NCBI GenBank assembly: GCA_964539855.1
Contig: CAZIJR010000008.1
Span: 1-20,213 of the forward strand
DNA: 20,213 nucleotides
From: XYD1-FULL-39-28 sp964539855
GTDB taxonomy: Bacteria > Patescibacteriota > Minisyncoccia > Minisyncoccales > Staskawiczbacteraceae
Direction of reading: 5' to 3'
Positions 14,839 through 20,213 of the stretch are shown here, piece after piece. Position 1 is the stretch's first letter; each line of letters begins with the position of its first letter. The notes beneath the pieces were generated by a model. That model had not been told where the DNA came from and did not search any database. It worked only from the letters and a program-made list of their open reading frames with translations. Both the position numbers and the translations under genes were made by a program.

Positions 14839-14867
14839 AAGCGCCTGCCCAGATAGGACAGACGCTT
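14839..14867 (+). repeat. Hairpin with AAGCG/CGCTT ends, copy 1
   Basis: AAGCGCCTGCCC pairs with GGACAGACGCTT around AGATA: 12 positions with two C-A mismatches. A similar hairpin lies at 15561-15590 on the other side of the PaaX/Cas2-like gene. Confidence 0.6.
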
Positions 14868-14895
14868 GCCCTGTAGATTACGGGGCTCTTTTTTT
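14868..14895 (+). terminator. Intrinsic terminator of the three-gene cassette
   Basis: GCCCTGTA, loop GAT, TACGGGGC (8 bp with one T-G pair) followed by TC and a run of seven or more T. It directly follows the hairpin at 14839-14867 and faces the plus-strand genes. Confidence 0.82.
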
Positions 14896-14899
14896 ATAT

Positions 14900-14925
14900 A
14901 CTTTTTTGCCACGTGGCAAAAAAGT
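14900..14925. repeat. 26-bp perfect palindrome, copy downstream of the PaaX/Cas2-like gene
   Basis: Core of six T, GCCACGTGGC, six A, extended by AC/GT on the outside: a perfect palindrome with no spacer. It begins 22 bases past the stop of the PaaX/Cas2-like gene. The same 22-bp core occurs at 15501-15522, and the flanks (TATATA on one side, CACT on the other) also match, so the two are direct repeats of about 40 bp. Confidence 0.9.
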
Positions 14926-14946
14926 CACTATTTAATTATTTAAACC

Positions 14947-15483
14947 TTACAACTTATATCTTAATTTAATTCCCTCCTCATTATCAATATAATCCAATAA
15001 GCCAAAACGCACATATTTTTTAATCTTAAATAATTCCAATAAAATATCTATTTCCATTTTGCAATCATAAGGGTATAAAAATATGCTTTCCTGCATTTCG
15101 TAGAAACCAGCCGTTTTTAACCTATAAACGAGCGCTTTTCTTCCTTTTTGAAACTCTCTGGGTATATCAAAAGCAACCATCCTCCATTTTCCATCCCATT
15201 TTTCCTTTTTATGACTAAGTCGCCTAAATTTATAATTGATTGCTCGCAAAACGCCCTTTTCATTTAAAGAAACCAAAACCGAACCCTCATAATCCTTTTT
15301 CTTTTTTATCAAACCATCCCTTTTGAGATCAGCTACTGCTGACTTCAGCTGTGACCCACTATATTCATGAATGTCTTTTAGTATTTCATTTAAAATAAAA
15401 AATCTGGCGTCATGCCTTCCTCCTACCCCTTCTCCGCTCGCATAGTAAATACGCCATAAAATCTCCTCTAAAACTTGCCTCAT
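14947..15483 (-). CDS. PaaX-like winged-helix protein with Cas2-like C-terminal domain
   Basis: 178 residues. Residues about 29-80 form a likely winged helix (SGSQLKSAVADLKRDGLIKKKK, then a beta wing). From about 98 the sequence KWRMVAFDIPREFQKGR...LKTAGFYEMQESIFLYPYD matches the Cas2/PaaX C-terminal ferredoxin-like fold: hydrophobic strand ending in Asp106, a following Arg helix, then Q131-x-S-I-F135. PaaX proteins are DNA-binding repressors; Cas2 is the structural subunit of CRISPR adaptation. There is no CRISPR array or cas1 nearby, so a regulator is the better guess, although the Cas2 aspartate is kept. The gene lies alone between fusA and the plus-strand cassette, with a palindrome on each side. 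The start at 15483 is six bases after a TATAAT, so the mRNA is probably leaderless. Confidence 0.78.
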   Translation of the reverse strand: MRQVLEEILWRIYYASGEGVGGRHDARFFILNEILKDIHEYSGSQLKSAVADLKRDGLIKKKKDYEGSVLVSLNEKGVLRAINYKFRRLSHKKEKWDGKWRMVAFDIPREFQKGRKALVYRLKTAGFYEMQESIFLYPYDCKMEIDILLELFKIKKYVRFGLLDYIDNEEGIKLRYKL

Positions 15484-15489
15484 ATTTTT

Positions 15490-15518
15490 ATTATATACAC
15501 TTTTTTGCCACGTGGCAA
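15490..15518 (-). promoter_or_regulatory. Promoter of the PaaX/Cas2-like gene, overlapped by the palindrome
   Basis: Minus strand TTGCCA (15513-15518), 17-base spacer, TATAAT (15490-15495). The -35 box is part of the palindrome. Transcription would start at or within a base or two of the ATG at 15483, leaving no room for a ribosome binding site. This is a textbook place for an autorepressor operator. Confidence 0.7.
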
Positions 15519-15522
15519 AAAA
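15501..15522. repeat. 22-bp perfect palindrome, copy upstream of the PaaX/Cas2-like gene (candidate operator)
   Basis: Six T, GCCACGTGGC, six A; identical core to 14900-14925. It covers the -35 box of the gene at 15483-14947. By position it is probably the binding site of a dimeric regulator, most simply the PaaX/Cas2-like protein itself. Confidence 0.88.
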
Positions 15523-15560
15523 ACCACTGTTTTTAAATATCTAAATTTAGCACAACCTAA

Positions 15561-15590
15561 AAGCGCCCACCCTATTTTGGGAGAACGCTT
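15561..15590. terminator. Hairpin with AAGCG/CGCTT ends, copy 2
   Basis: AAGCGCCCACCC pairs imperfectly (three mismatches) with GGGAGAACGCTT around TATTTT. On the plus strand it is followed by ATTTTTT, on the minus strand by CTTTT, so it could terminate in either direction, including fusA transcription. It resembles the hairpin at 14839-14867. Confidence 0.5.
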
Positions 15591-15614
15591 ATTTTTTGCG
15601 ATTTTTCGAGCGAG

Positions 15615-15682
15615 CCAAATAAATTTTTTAGAAGCGAGGGTACCCCGTAGAGAGGTCGAGACGCAGAAAAAATTTTATTTGG
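15615..15682 (-). repeat. Long inverted repeat just downstream of fusA
   Basis: CCAAATAAATTTTTT (15615-15629) pairs with AAAAAATTTTATTTGG (15667-15682) with one bulge, around a 37-base loop that contains the palindrome GGGTACCC. CGAGCGA is present as a direct repeat outside both arms (15607-15613, 15683-15689). It begins ten bases after the fusA stop in the 3' untranslated region; a role in mRNA end formation or stability is possible. Confidence 0.6.
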
Positions 15683-15692
15683 CGAGCGAAGA

Positions 15693-17768
15693 TTATTTTC
15701 TTTTGCCGTCTATTATTTCCTGGGCAATGTTAGCAGGCACTTGTTCATACTTATTAAATTCCATTGTAGAAGATGCTCTGCCTTCCGTCAGAGATCTTAA
15801 GGCTGTAACATATCCAAACATTTCAGATAAAGGCACAAAAGCATCTATTACCTTCATATCCATTCTCTCTGAGGTTTCTTCTATTTTTCCTCGTCTTGAG
15901 CTTAAATCAGAAATAACTTGCCCAAAGAAATCTGGCGGAGAAACCACTTCTATTTTCATTATTGGCTCTAAAATAACTGGCCTGGCTGCTTTAGCTGCTT
16001 TTTGGAAGGCCATTGAACCTGCAATTTTAAAGGCAAATTCTGATGAGTCAACATCGTGGTAGCTTCCATCGTAAAGCGTTACCTCAATATCAACCATAGG
16101 ATATCCTGCCACAACTCCTTTGTCCATTGCTTCTTTAACTCCCTTTTGAACTGGAGCAATAAATTCTTTTGGAATAGTTCCTCCTTTAATCGCGTCAATA
16201 AACTCAAAGCCTGCCCCCTTTTCTTTTGGCTTCACTCTTAATAGGACATGTCCGTACTGTCCCTTTCCTCCAGACTGCCTGACGTACTTTTCTTCTCCTT
16301 CGGCTTCAGCATTAATTGTTTCTTTATAAGCCACCTGGGGTTTACCGTAATTTGCCTCAACTTTAAATTCCCTTCTTAATCTGTCTGCAATAATATCCAA
16401 ATGAAGCTCGCCCATTCCAGAGATAATAGTCTCACCAGTTTCCAAATCCTCTTTAATTCTAAAAGTTGGGTCTTCTTCGGTAAGTTTTCTAATAGACATA
16501 ATAAGCTTTTCTTGGTCCACTTTTGTTTTTGGCTCAATTCTAATTCCAATAACCGGCTCTGGAAATACAATTTTTTCTAAAACAACTGGTTTTGCCTTGT
16601 CGCATAAAGTATGACCGGTGCTTGTGGCTTTCAATCCTACTGTAGCTCCTATTTCTCCCGCATAAAGCACGTCTAGCTCTTTTCTGTCATCAGCATGCAT
16701 TCTTAAAATTCTGGCAATTCTTTCTTGCTCTCCTGTTGTAGAGTTTAGGACATAAGATCCTTTTTCCAGTTTACCTGAATAAATCCTAAAAAACGTCAAT
16801 GTCCCAACAAACGGGTCAGTTGCCACCTTAAAAACTAGGGCCGCAAAGGGCTCATCGTCAGACGATTTCATATCTACCACGGCTCCTGTTTTAGGGTCAG
16901 TCCCTTTCTGAGGAGGAACCTCCAATGGAGACGGCAAATAATCTACAACAGCATCCAAAACAGGTTGAACTCCCTTGTTTTTTAAAGCAGAACCACAAAA
17001 AACAGGAATTAACTTATAGTCTAACACCGCTTTTCTCAAAGTTTTTTTCAACTCATCAATTGAAATTTCCTGACCTTCTAAAAACTTTTCTGTTAAAGCG
17101 TCATCTTCTCCGGCAATTTTTTCCAACATTTTTTTATGCCATTCTTCAGCTTCAGCTTTCATATCTTCCGGAATTTCTTTTTCTACTACTTGGACTCCTT
17201 TTTCTCCTTCAAAATAAAGAGCCTTCATTTTTATTAGATCAATTACTCCTTCCAGTTTTTCCTCCAATCCAATAGGAATTTGCACAGCCACTGCATTTTT
17301 AGTCAGCTTCCTTAAAATAGAATTAAAGCTTTTTTCAAAAGAAGCTCCCATTCTGTCTAATTTATTTATAAAGCAAAACCTTGGGACAACATATTTATCT
17401 GCTTGTCGCCACACTGTTTCAGACTGGGGTTCCACACCAGCTACTCCGTCAAACACAACCACAGCTCCGTCCAGCACCCTCAAAGACCTCTGCACCTCAG
17501 CGGTAAAGTCAATGTGGCCAGGGGTGTCAATAAGGTTTACCTGGTGGTCTTTCCAATAAAATGTAGTAGCAGCGGAAGTAATGGTAATTCCCCTTTCTCT
17601 TTCTTGTTCCATCCAATCCATAACAGCTTCTCCTTCATGAACCTCTCCAATTTTGTGTGAAATTCCAGTATAAAACAAAAGACGCTCCGAAAAAGTTGTT
17701 TTTCCGGCGTCGATATGGGCAATAATTCCAATATTTCTTAATTTATCTATATTATGTGTTCTCGTCAT
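15693..17768 (-). CDS. fusA: Elongation factor G
   Basis: GTPase that drives tRNA-mRNA translocation and, with RRF, ribosome recycling. 691 residues, the usual length. G1 AHIDAGKTT (17-25), G2 RGITI (59-63), G3 DTPGH (81-85), G4 NKLDR (135-139), a G5 SAL motif in GSALKNKGVQ, then domains II-V with the domain IV segment VRQSGGKGQYGHV and the C-terminal end MEFNKYEQVPANIAQEIIDGKRK. It starts two bases after the rpsG stop. Unlike the standard str operon, tuf does not follow directly. Confidence 0.98.
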   Translation of the reverse strand: MTRTHNIDKLRNIGIIAHIDAGKTTFSERLLFYTGISHKIGEVHEGEAVMDWMEQERERGITITSAATTFYWKDHQVNLIDTPGHIDFTAEVQRSLRVLDGAVVVFDGVAGVEPQSETVWRQADKYVVPRFCFINKLDRMGASFEKSFNSILRKLTKNAVAVQIPIGLEEKLEGVIDLIKMKALYFEGEKGVQVVEKEIPEDMKAEAEEWHKKMLEKIAGEDDALTEKFLEGQEISIDELKKTLRKAVLDYKLIPVFCGSALKNKGVQPVLDAVVDYLPSPLEVPPQKGTDPKTGAVVDMKSSDDEPFAALVFKVATDPFVGTLTFFRIYSGKLEKGSYVLNSTTGEQERIARILRMHADDRKELDVLYAGEIGATVGLKATSTGHTLCDKAKPVVLEKIVFPEPVIGIRIEPKTKVDQEKLIMSIRKLTEEDPTFRIKEDLETGETIISGMGELHLDIIADRLRREFKVEANYGKPQVAYKETINAEAEGEEKYVRQSGGKGQYGHVLLRVKPKEKGAGFEFIDAIKGGTIPKEFIAPVQKGVKEAMDKGVVAGYPMVDIEVTLYDGSYHDVDSSEFAFKIAGSMAFQKAAKAARPVILEPIMKIEVVSPPDFFGQVISDLSSRRGKIEETSERMDMKVIDAFVPLSEMFGYVTALRSLTEGRASSTMEFNKYEQVPANIAQEIIDGKRK

Positions 17769-17770
17769 TT

Positions 17771-18241
17771 TTACCTTCTAGTACCAAAGTGGGCGAAGGC
17801 TTTGTTGGCCTCGGCCATTCTGTGCATATCTGTTTTCTTTTTTATAGCTAATCCTTGATTATTAGTGCAATCAATCAATTCCTGAGCTAATCTTTCTGCC
17901 ATTGATTTACCTTTTTTACCTCTTGCGCCGTCTATAAGCCACCTAAATGCCAAAGCTAGCCTTCTCTCTCCTCTAACTTCCATAGGTACCTGATATGTGG
18001 CTCCACCAATCCTCTTTGGCTTTACTTCTACAAGGGGAGAAGCATTTTCAATTGCCTGTTTAAAAACCTCCAAGGGCTCTTTTTTTGTTTCTTCTTTTAT
18101 TAAATCAAAAGCTCCATACACTACTTTTTGTGCTGTTGATTTTTTACCACTAACCATCACTTTATTTATAAACCTGGAAACTTCCACGTCGTTATAAATT
18201 CTATCTGGATCTATTTTATGTTTTTTATATGCTCTTCTCAT
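17771..18241 (-). CDS. rpsG: Small-subunit ribosomal protein uS7
   Basis: Primary binder of the 16S 3' domain, nucleates 30S head assembly; in E. coli it also represses the str operon. 156 residues, normal length, starting MRRAYKKHKIDPDRIYND. Signature segments: SRFINKVMVSGKKSTAQKVVY, PKRIGGATYQVPMEV, and the C-terminal MAEANKAFAHFGTRR-like end (HRMAEANKAFAHF). Its ATG shares one base with the rpsL stop (TAATG), suggesting coupled translation. Confidence 0.98.
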   Translation of the reverse strand: MRRAYKKHKIDPDRIYNDVEVSRFINKVMVSGKKSTAQKVVYGAFDLIKEETKKEPLEVFKQAIENASPLVEVKPKRIGGATYQVPMEVRGERRLALAFRWLIDGARGKKGKSMAERLAQELIDCTNNQGLAIKKKTDMHRMAEANKAFAHFGTRR

Positions 18242-18657
18242 TATGATGCTTTTTGTTTCTTAGTACCATATTTTGATCTTTCCTGTTTCCTATTTTCCAC
18301 TCCTTGTGTGTCTAAAACTCCTCTAACCACGTGGTACCTTACTCCAGGTAAATCTTTTACCCTGCCACCTCTTATCAAAACAATTGAATGCTCCTGCAAA
18401 TTGTGGCCTTCTCCTGGGATATATGCTGTAACTTCCATTCCGTTAGATAATTTTACTCTAGCAACTTTTCTCAAAGCCGAGTTTGGTTTCTTAGGTGTTT
18501 GGGTAAAAACCTTGACACAAACTCCCCTTTTAAATGGAGAAGGATAATAAGAAGGTCTGTTTTTTAACACATTAAAACCGCGCTGAAGAGCAACTGTTTT
18601 CTTTAGTTTTTTAGGAGACTTTCTTCCTTTTTTAATTAATTGATGAATTGTTGGCAT
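18241..18657 (-). CDS. rpsL: Small-subunit ribosomal protein uS12
   Basis: 30S decoding-centre protein. 138 residues, about 14 more than in E. coli, because of an insertion near residues 30-43 (VLKNRPSYYPSPFK) before RGVCVKVFTQTPKKPNSALRK. The decoding loops TPKKPNSA and GRVKDLPGVRYH are unchanged, with the lysines that are mutated in streptomycin resistance still Lys. It is the first gene of the str block and has a good promoter upstream; no Shine-Dalgarno is visible. Confidence 0.98.
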   Translation of the reverse strand: MPTIHQLIKKGRKSPKKLKKTVALQRGFNVLKNRPSYYPSPFKRGVCVKVFTQTPKKPNSALRKVARVKLSNGMEVTAYIPGEGHNLQEHSIVLIRGGRVKDLPGVRYHVVRGVLDTQGVENRKQERSKYGTKKQKAS

Positions 18658-18675
18658 TTAATTTAAAATTAAATA

Positions 18676-18690
18676 AAGCGCATTGCGCTT
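18676..18690 (-). promoter_or_regulatory. Small hairpin in the str leader
   Basis: AAGCGC-ATT-GCGCTT, a perfect 6-bp stem with a 3-base loop, lies within the first bases of the predicted rpsL transcript and also downstream of the protease gene. The T-run behind it is poor, so it may be a weak terminator for the protease mRNA or simply a 5' hairpin. Confidence 0.45.
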
Positions 18691-18700
18691 ATGTAAAATT

Positions 18701-18729
18701 ATGTTAGCAAATAATATTTCTACTGTCAA
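18701..18729 (-). promoter_or_regulatory. Promoter of the str genes (rpsL-rpsG-fusA)
   Basis: Minus strand TTGACA (18724-18729), a perfect -35, 17-base spacer, TAACAT (18701-18706). Predicted start near 18694, leader of about 37 bases. Confidence 0.72.
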
Positions 18730-18737
18730 TACGTTTT

Positions 18738-19391
18738 TTAAAATAAGGGGAATGGCGCGCCTGCAACCAATGTATACATAAACCCGGCCAGGTATGATAA
18801 TCCTGTGAGCCCGCCAAAAAATATGAAGAAAATTAAAATAAACAAACCATACTGCTGTAAAATCATTTTGCCCTTTTCCCACGACCCAGAGGGTCCCCCG
18901 GGCAAAAACCTAAAAAGTATCCATGAACCGTCAAGCGGAGGAATGGGTACCAAATTAAATATTCCCCATAAAAAATTATAAATGACCACAATGCTTAAAA
19001 GCTGAATTAGTGGCTCTAAGACGGGTACATTAAAAAACCTGATAAACAAACCAAACACTATTGCAATCGCAAAATTAGATGCCGGACCTGCAATTGAAAC
19101 CTTAAGAGTCCCCCATTTCTGATCTTTAAAATTGTAAGGGTTTATGGGCACTGGTTTTGCCCAGCCAAAAATAGGTCCCTGCCCAGCAGTTGCAACAAGT
19201 AGAAGTAAAGGCAAAATAACAGAACCAAAGGGGTCCAAATGCTTTAAGGGGTTTAATGTTAATCTGTCTGCATATTTTGCAGTGGGGTCACCCAAAGAAG
19301 AAGCTACGTAGCCGTGAGCCAATTCATGTATAATTACAGAAAAAAGTAAGACAATCAGAGAGAAAATTGTGATGACTGTTGTTGTAAACAT
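18738..19391 (-). CDS. M50-family (site-2 protease-like) membrane metalloprotease
   Basis: 217 residues, mostly hydrophobic, with about five to six membrane segments (5-27, 54-68, 97-120, 126-152, 183-208). The zinc motif HELAH is at 22-26 inside the first helix, and the third ligand is probably Asp154 in NLVPIPPLDGS, the usual second M50 motif. AGPASN (101-106) is also typical. There is no PDZ domain, so it belongs with the short, SREBP-protease-type proteins often found in bacteria, and its substrate is unknown. An extended -10 and AAGGTG precede it. It is upstream of the str promoter but may read through. Confidence 0.92.
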   Translation of the reverse strand: MFTTTVITIFSLIVLLFSVIIHELAHGYVASSLGDPTAKYADRLTLNPLKHLDPFGSVILPLLLLVATAGQGPIFGWAKPVPINPYNFKDQKWGTLKVSIAGPASNFAIAIVFGLFIRFFNVPVLEPLIQLLSIVVIYNFLWGIFNLVPIPPLDGSWILFRFLPGGPSGSWEKGKMILQQYGLFILIFFIFFGGLTGLSYLAGFMYTLVAGAPFPLF

Positions 19392-19407
19392 ATTAGTAAC
19401 ACCTTAA

Positions 19408-19416
19408 AGTATATCA
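19408..19416 (-). promoter_or_regulatory. Extended -10 promoter element of the M50 protease
   Basis: Minus strand TGATATACT matches the extended -10 form TGnTATAAT in all but one base. No good -35 is seen. Start would be near 19401, about ten bases before the ATG, with AAGGTG as ribosome binding site. Confidence 0.45.
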
Positions 19417-19446
19417 CATATTGCAAAAAAATAAAATTAATGTTAA

Positions 19447-19452
19447 TATAAT
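19447..19452 (+). promoter_or_regulatory. -10 box of rpmB
   Basis: A perfect TATAAT 28 bases before the rpmB ATG. TTGCAA at 19421-19426 is the nearest -35-like string but the spacing is 20 bases, so the -35 is uncertain. Confidence 0.5.
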
Positions 19453-19480
19453 CTTATTGTTTAACAGAAAAAAATACATC

Positions 19481-19678
19481 ATGGAAAAAATTTGTTCAAT
19501 TTGTGGAAAAAAATCAGCTATGGGTGTAACTCTTGTAAAACTAAGAGGAAAATATAACCCTACGTCTAAAGTAAGAAAACGCCCAAATCTTCAATGGGTT
19601 CATTTAACTTACGGCAAAAACGCAGGCAAAAGAGTACTCGCCTGTGCCAAGTGCATAAAACGCCTAGCCAAAGTATAA
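19481..19678 (+). CDS. rpmB: Large-subunit ribosomal protein bL28, zinc-binding form
   Basis: 50S protein near the E-site. 65 residues from ATG at 19481 (MEKICSICGKKSAMGV), the usual size. Two Cys pairs, C5-x2-C8 and CAKC at 55-58, suggest a zinc site, as in the C+ form of this family. RKRPNLQWVHL is the family signature. An earlier in-frame start at 19421 would add 20 residues reading through the promoter and is rejected. It stands alone, on the plus strand, and is closed by a terminator. Confidence 0.93.
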   Translation: MEKICSICGKKSAMGVTLVKLRGKYNPTSKVRKRPNLQWVHLTYGKNAGKRVLACAKCIKRLAKV

Positions 19679-19691
19679 GATCCTATTACTT

Positions 19692-19718
19692 AAAAAAGCG
19701 CCATTGGCGCTTTTTTTT
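19692..19718 (+). terminator. Intrinsic terminator after rpmB
   Basis: A run of six A, GCGCC-ATT-GGCGC, then eight T. Stem of 5 GC pairs, extended by A-T pairs, with strong U-tail; it may work in both directions. Confidence 0.92.
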
Positions 19719-19724
19719 ATGGCA

Positions 19725-19733
19725 TGTTAAAAT
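19725..19733 (+). promoter_or_regulatory. Extended -10 element of the GW-repeat gene
   Basis: TGTTAAAAT: TG, one base, then TAAAAT. It would place transcription start at about 19740, one or two bases from the ATG at 19742, so the mRNA may be leaderless. Confidence 0.35.
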
Positions 19734-19741
19734 ATATAAAT

Positions 19742-20213
19742 ATGCAAAAAGGATTTAAAAAATTTGCAGGAATTTTTATTATTGCATTCTTTTTTGCTTT
19801 TCTTTTTTTTACCCCTGTTTTAGCCTCAACTACAAACGGAACAATAGACTCCACATATAAATATGCTTGGGCAGATGACTCTGGGTGGTTTAACTTTGGA
19901 GCAACAAATGGAAATGTTCAAATCACAGACTCCGGAATAACAGGATATATATGGAACGAAAATTACGGATGGGTAAACATGTCCCCCACTTTTGGGGGCG
20001 TACTCATAAGCTCTGCTGGCGCTTTATCCGGATACGCCTGGGGTGAAAATATAGGATGGATAAACTTTACCGGGACAAGTATTAATTGCTCGGGACAATT
20101 TACAGGAACCGCCAGTAGCGACACTGCTGGTACAATTACATTTACTTGTACAAACTGTAAAGTTATAACTGACTACCTACCCCAAACCTGCAGAACAAGC
20201 GCTTCATGTGGAG
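19742..20213 (+). CDS. Secreted protein with GW-type repeats (3' end cut by the window edge)
   Basis: Partial gene: 157 codons visible, open at the right edge. Residues 1-28 are a signal peptide: Lys-rich start, long Phe/Ile-rich core, cleavage predicted after VLA-28. The mature part shows a repeat of about 29 residues: YAWADDSGWFNF (41-52), GYIWNENYGWVNM (68-80), GYAWGENIGWINF (97-109), with Gly, Trp, Asn and Gly-Trp at fixed places. A Cys-rich part follows (C116, C136, C139, C150, C156), likely disulfide-bonded. Such repeats occur in predicted surface proteins of Patescibacteria. Its role may be in cell-surface structure or host contact; that is inference. Confidence 0.85.
   Translation, partial: MQKGFKKFAGIFIIAFFFAFLFFTPVLASTTNGTIDSTYKYAWADDSGWFNFGATNGNVQITDSGITGYIWNENYGWVNMSPTFGGVLISSAGALSGYAWGENIGWINFTGTSINCSGQFTGTASSDTAGTITFTCTNCKVITDYLPQTCRTSASCG

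Noticed and set aside
14730..14912. Minus-strand 60-residue frame between the cassette and the palindrome
   Set aside because: It runs through the terminator and the palindrome and over the end of a better-supported gene.
14900..14925. Downstream palindrome as an intrinsic terminator of the PaaX/Cas2-like gene
   Set aside because: It has no loop and is followed on the minus strand by an A-rich, not T-rich, stretch.
14900..15522. CRISPR array next to a Cas2-like gene
   Set aside because: Only two palindromes are present, with a gene rather than a spacer between them, and there is no cas1 or other cas gene.
18676..18690. Strong terminator for the M50 protease gene
   Set aside because: The stem is only 6 bp and the T-run after it is interrupted; kept only as a small leader hairpin.
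1..20213. tRNA or rRNA genes
   Set aside because: I saw no cloverleaf-like region with T-loop and anticodon signals, and the few intergenic stretches are too short or AT-rich.

Overview
The window looks like a chromosomal piece of a Candidate Phyla Radiation (Patescibacteria) bacterium, most likely from the Parcubacteria side. The evidence is low GC overall, very tight gene packing, TAA/TAG/TGA all used as stops, the str-S10-spc ribosomal gene block with no uL30 (rpmD) gene between uS5 and uL15, ribosomal proteins with lineage-style charged tails, a lone type IV pilin-like gene, and a surface protein built of G-x-x-W-x-x-N-x-G-W repeats. I cannot place it more finely from sequence alone.

Layout. 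Almost everything is transcribed from the minus strand, so in transcription order the reader goes from right to left. At the right end, on the plus strand, lie rpmB (bL28) and the start of a secreted GW-repeat protein (19481-20213). Divergent from them is an M50-family membrane protease (19391-18738), followed by a good promoter and the str genes rpsL-rpsG-fusA (18657-15693). The str block is then interrupted: between fusA and tuf sit a PaaX/Cas2-like gene (15483-14947) bracketed by two copies of a 22-bp perfect palindrome, and a plus-strand, GC-richer, three-gene cassette (13915-14795) with its own promoter, strong ribosome binding sites and intrinsic terminator. It encodes two DUF4177-like paralogues and a small acidic protein.

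tuf then starts a second run from its own promoter with a long structured leader: tuf-rpsJ, a 146-base intercistronic leader with two mutually exclusive hairpins (one a terminator), then rplC-D-W-B, rpsS, rplV, rpsC, rplP, rpmC, rpsQ, rplN, rplX, rplE, rpsN, rpsH, rplF, [100-N assembly gap], rplR, rpsE, rplO, secY, adk, map. A 14-bp-stem hairpin that contains the map stop codon ends this unit. The left edge carries the 5' part of a type IV pilin-like gene.

How the genes work together: the minus-strand block makes most core proteins of both ribosomal subunits, the two elongation GTPases, the SecY channel, adenylate kinase and N-terminal methionine removal. The insertion between fusA and tuf is the part that does not fit the housekeeping theme. 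The most interesting observation is that one palindrome overlaps the -35 box of the PaaX/Cas2-like gene's own, apparently leaderless, promoter, and the same palindrome recurs just past its stop codon.
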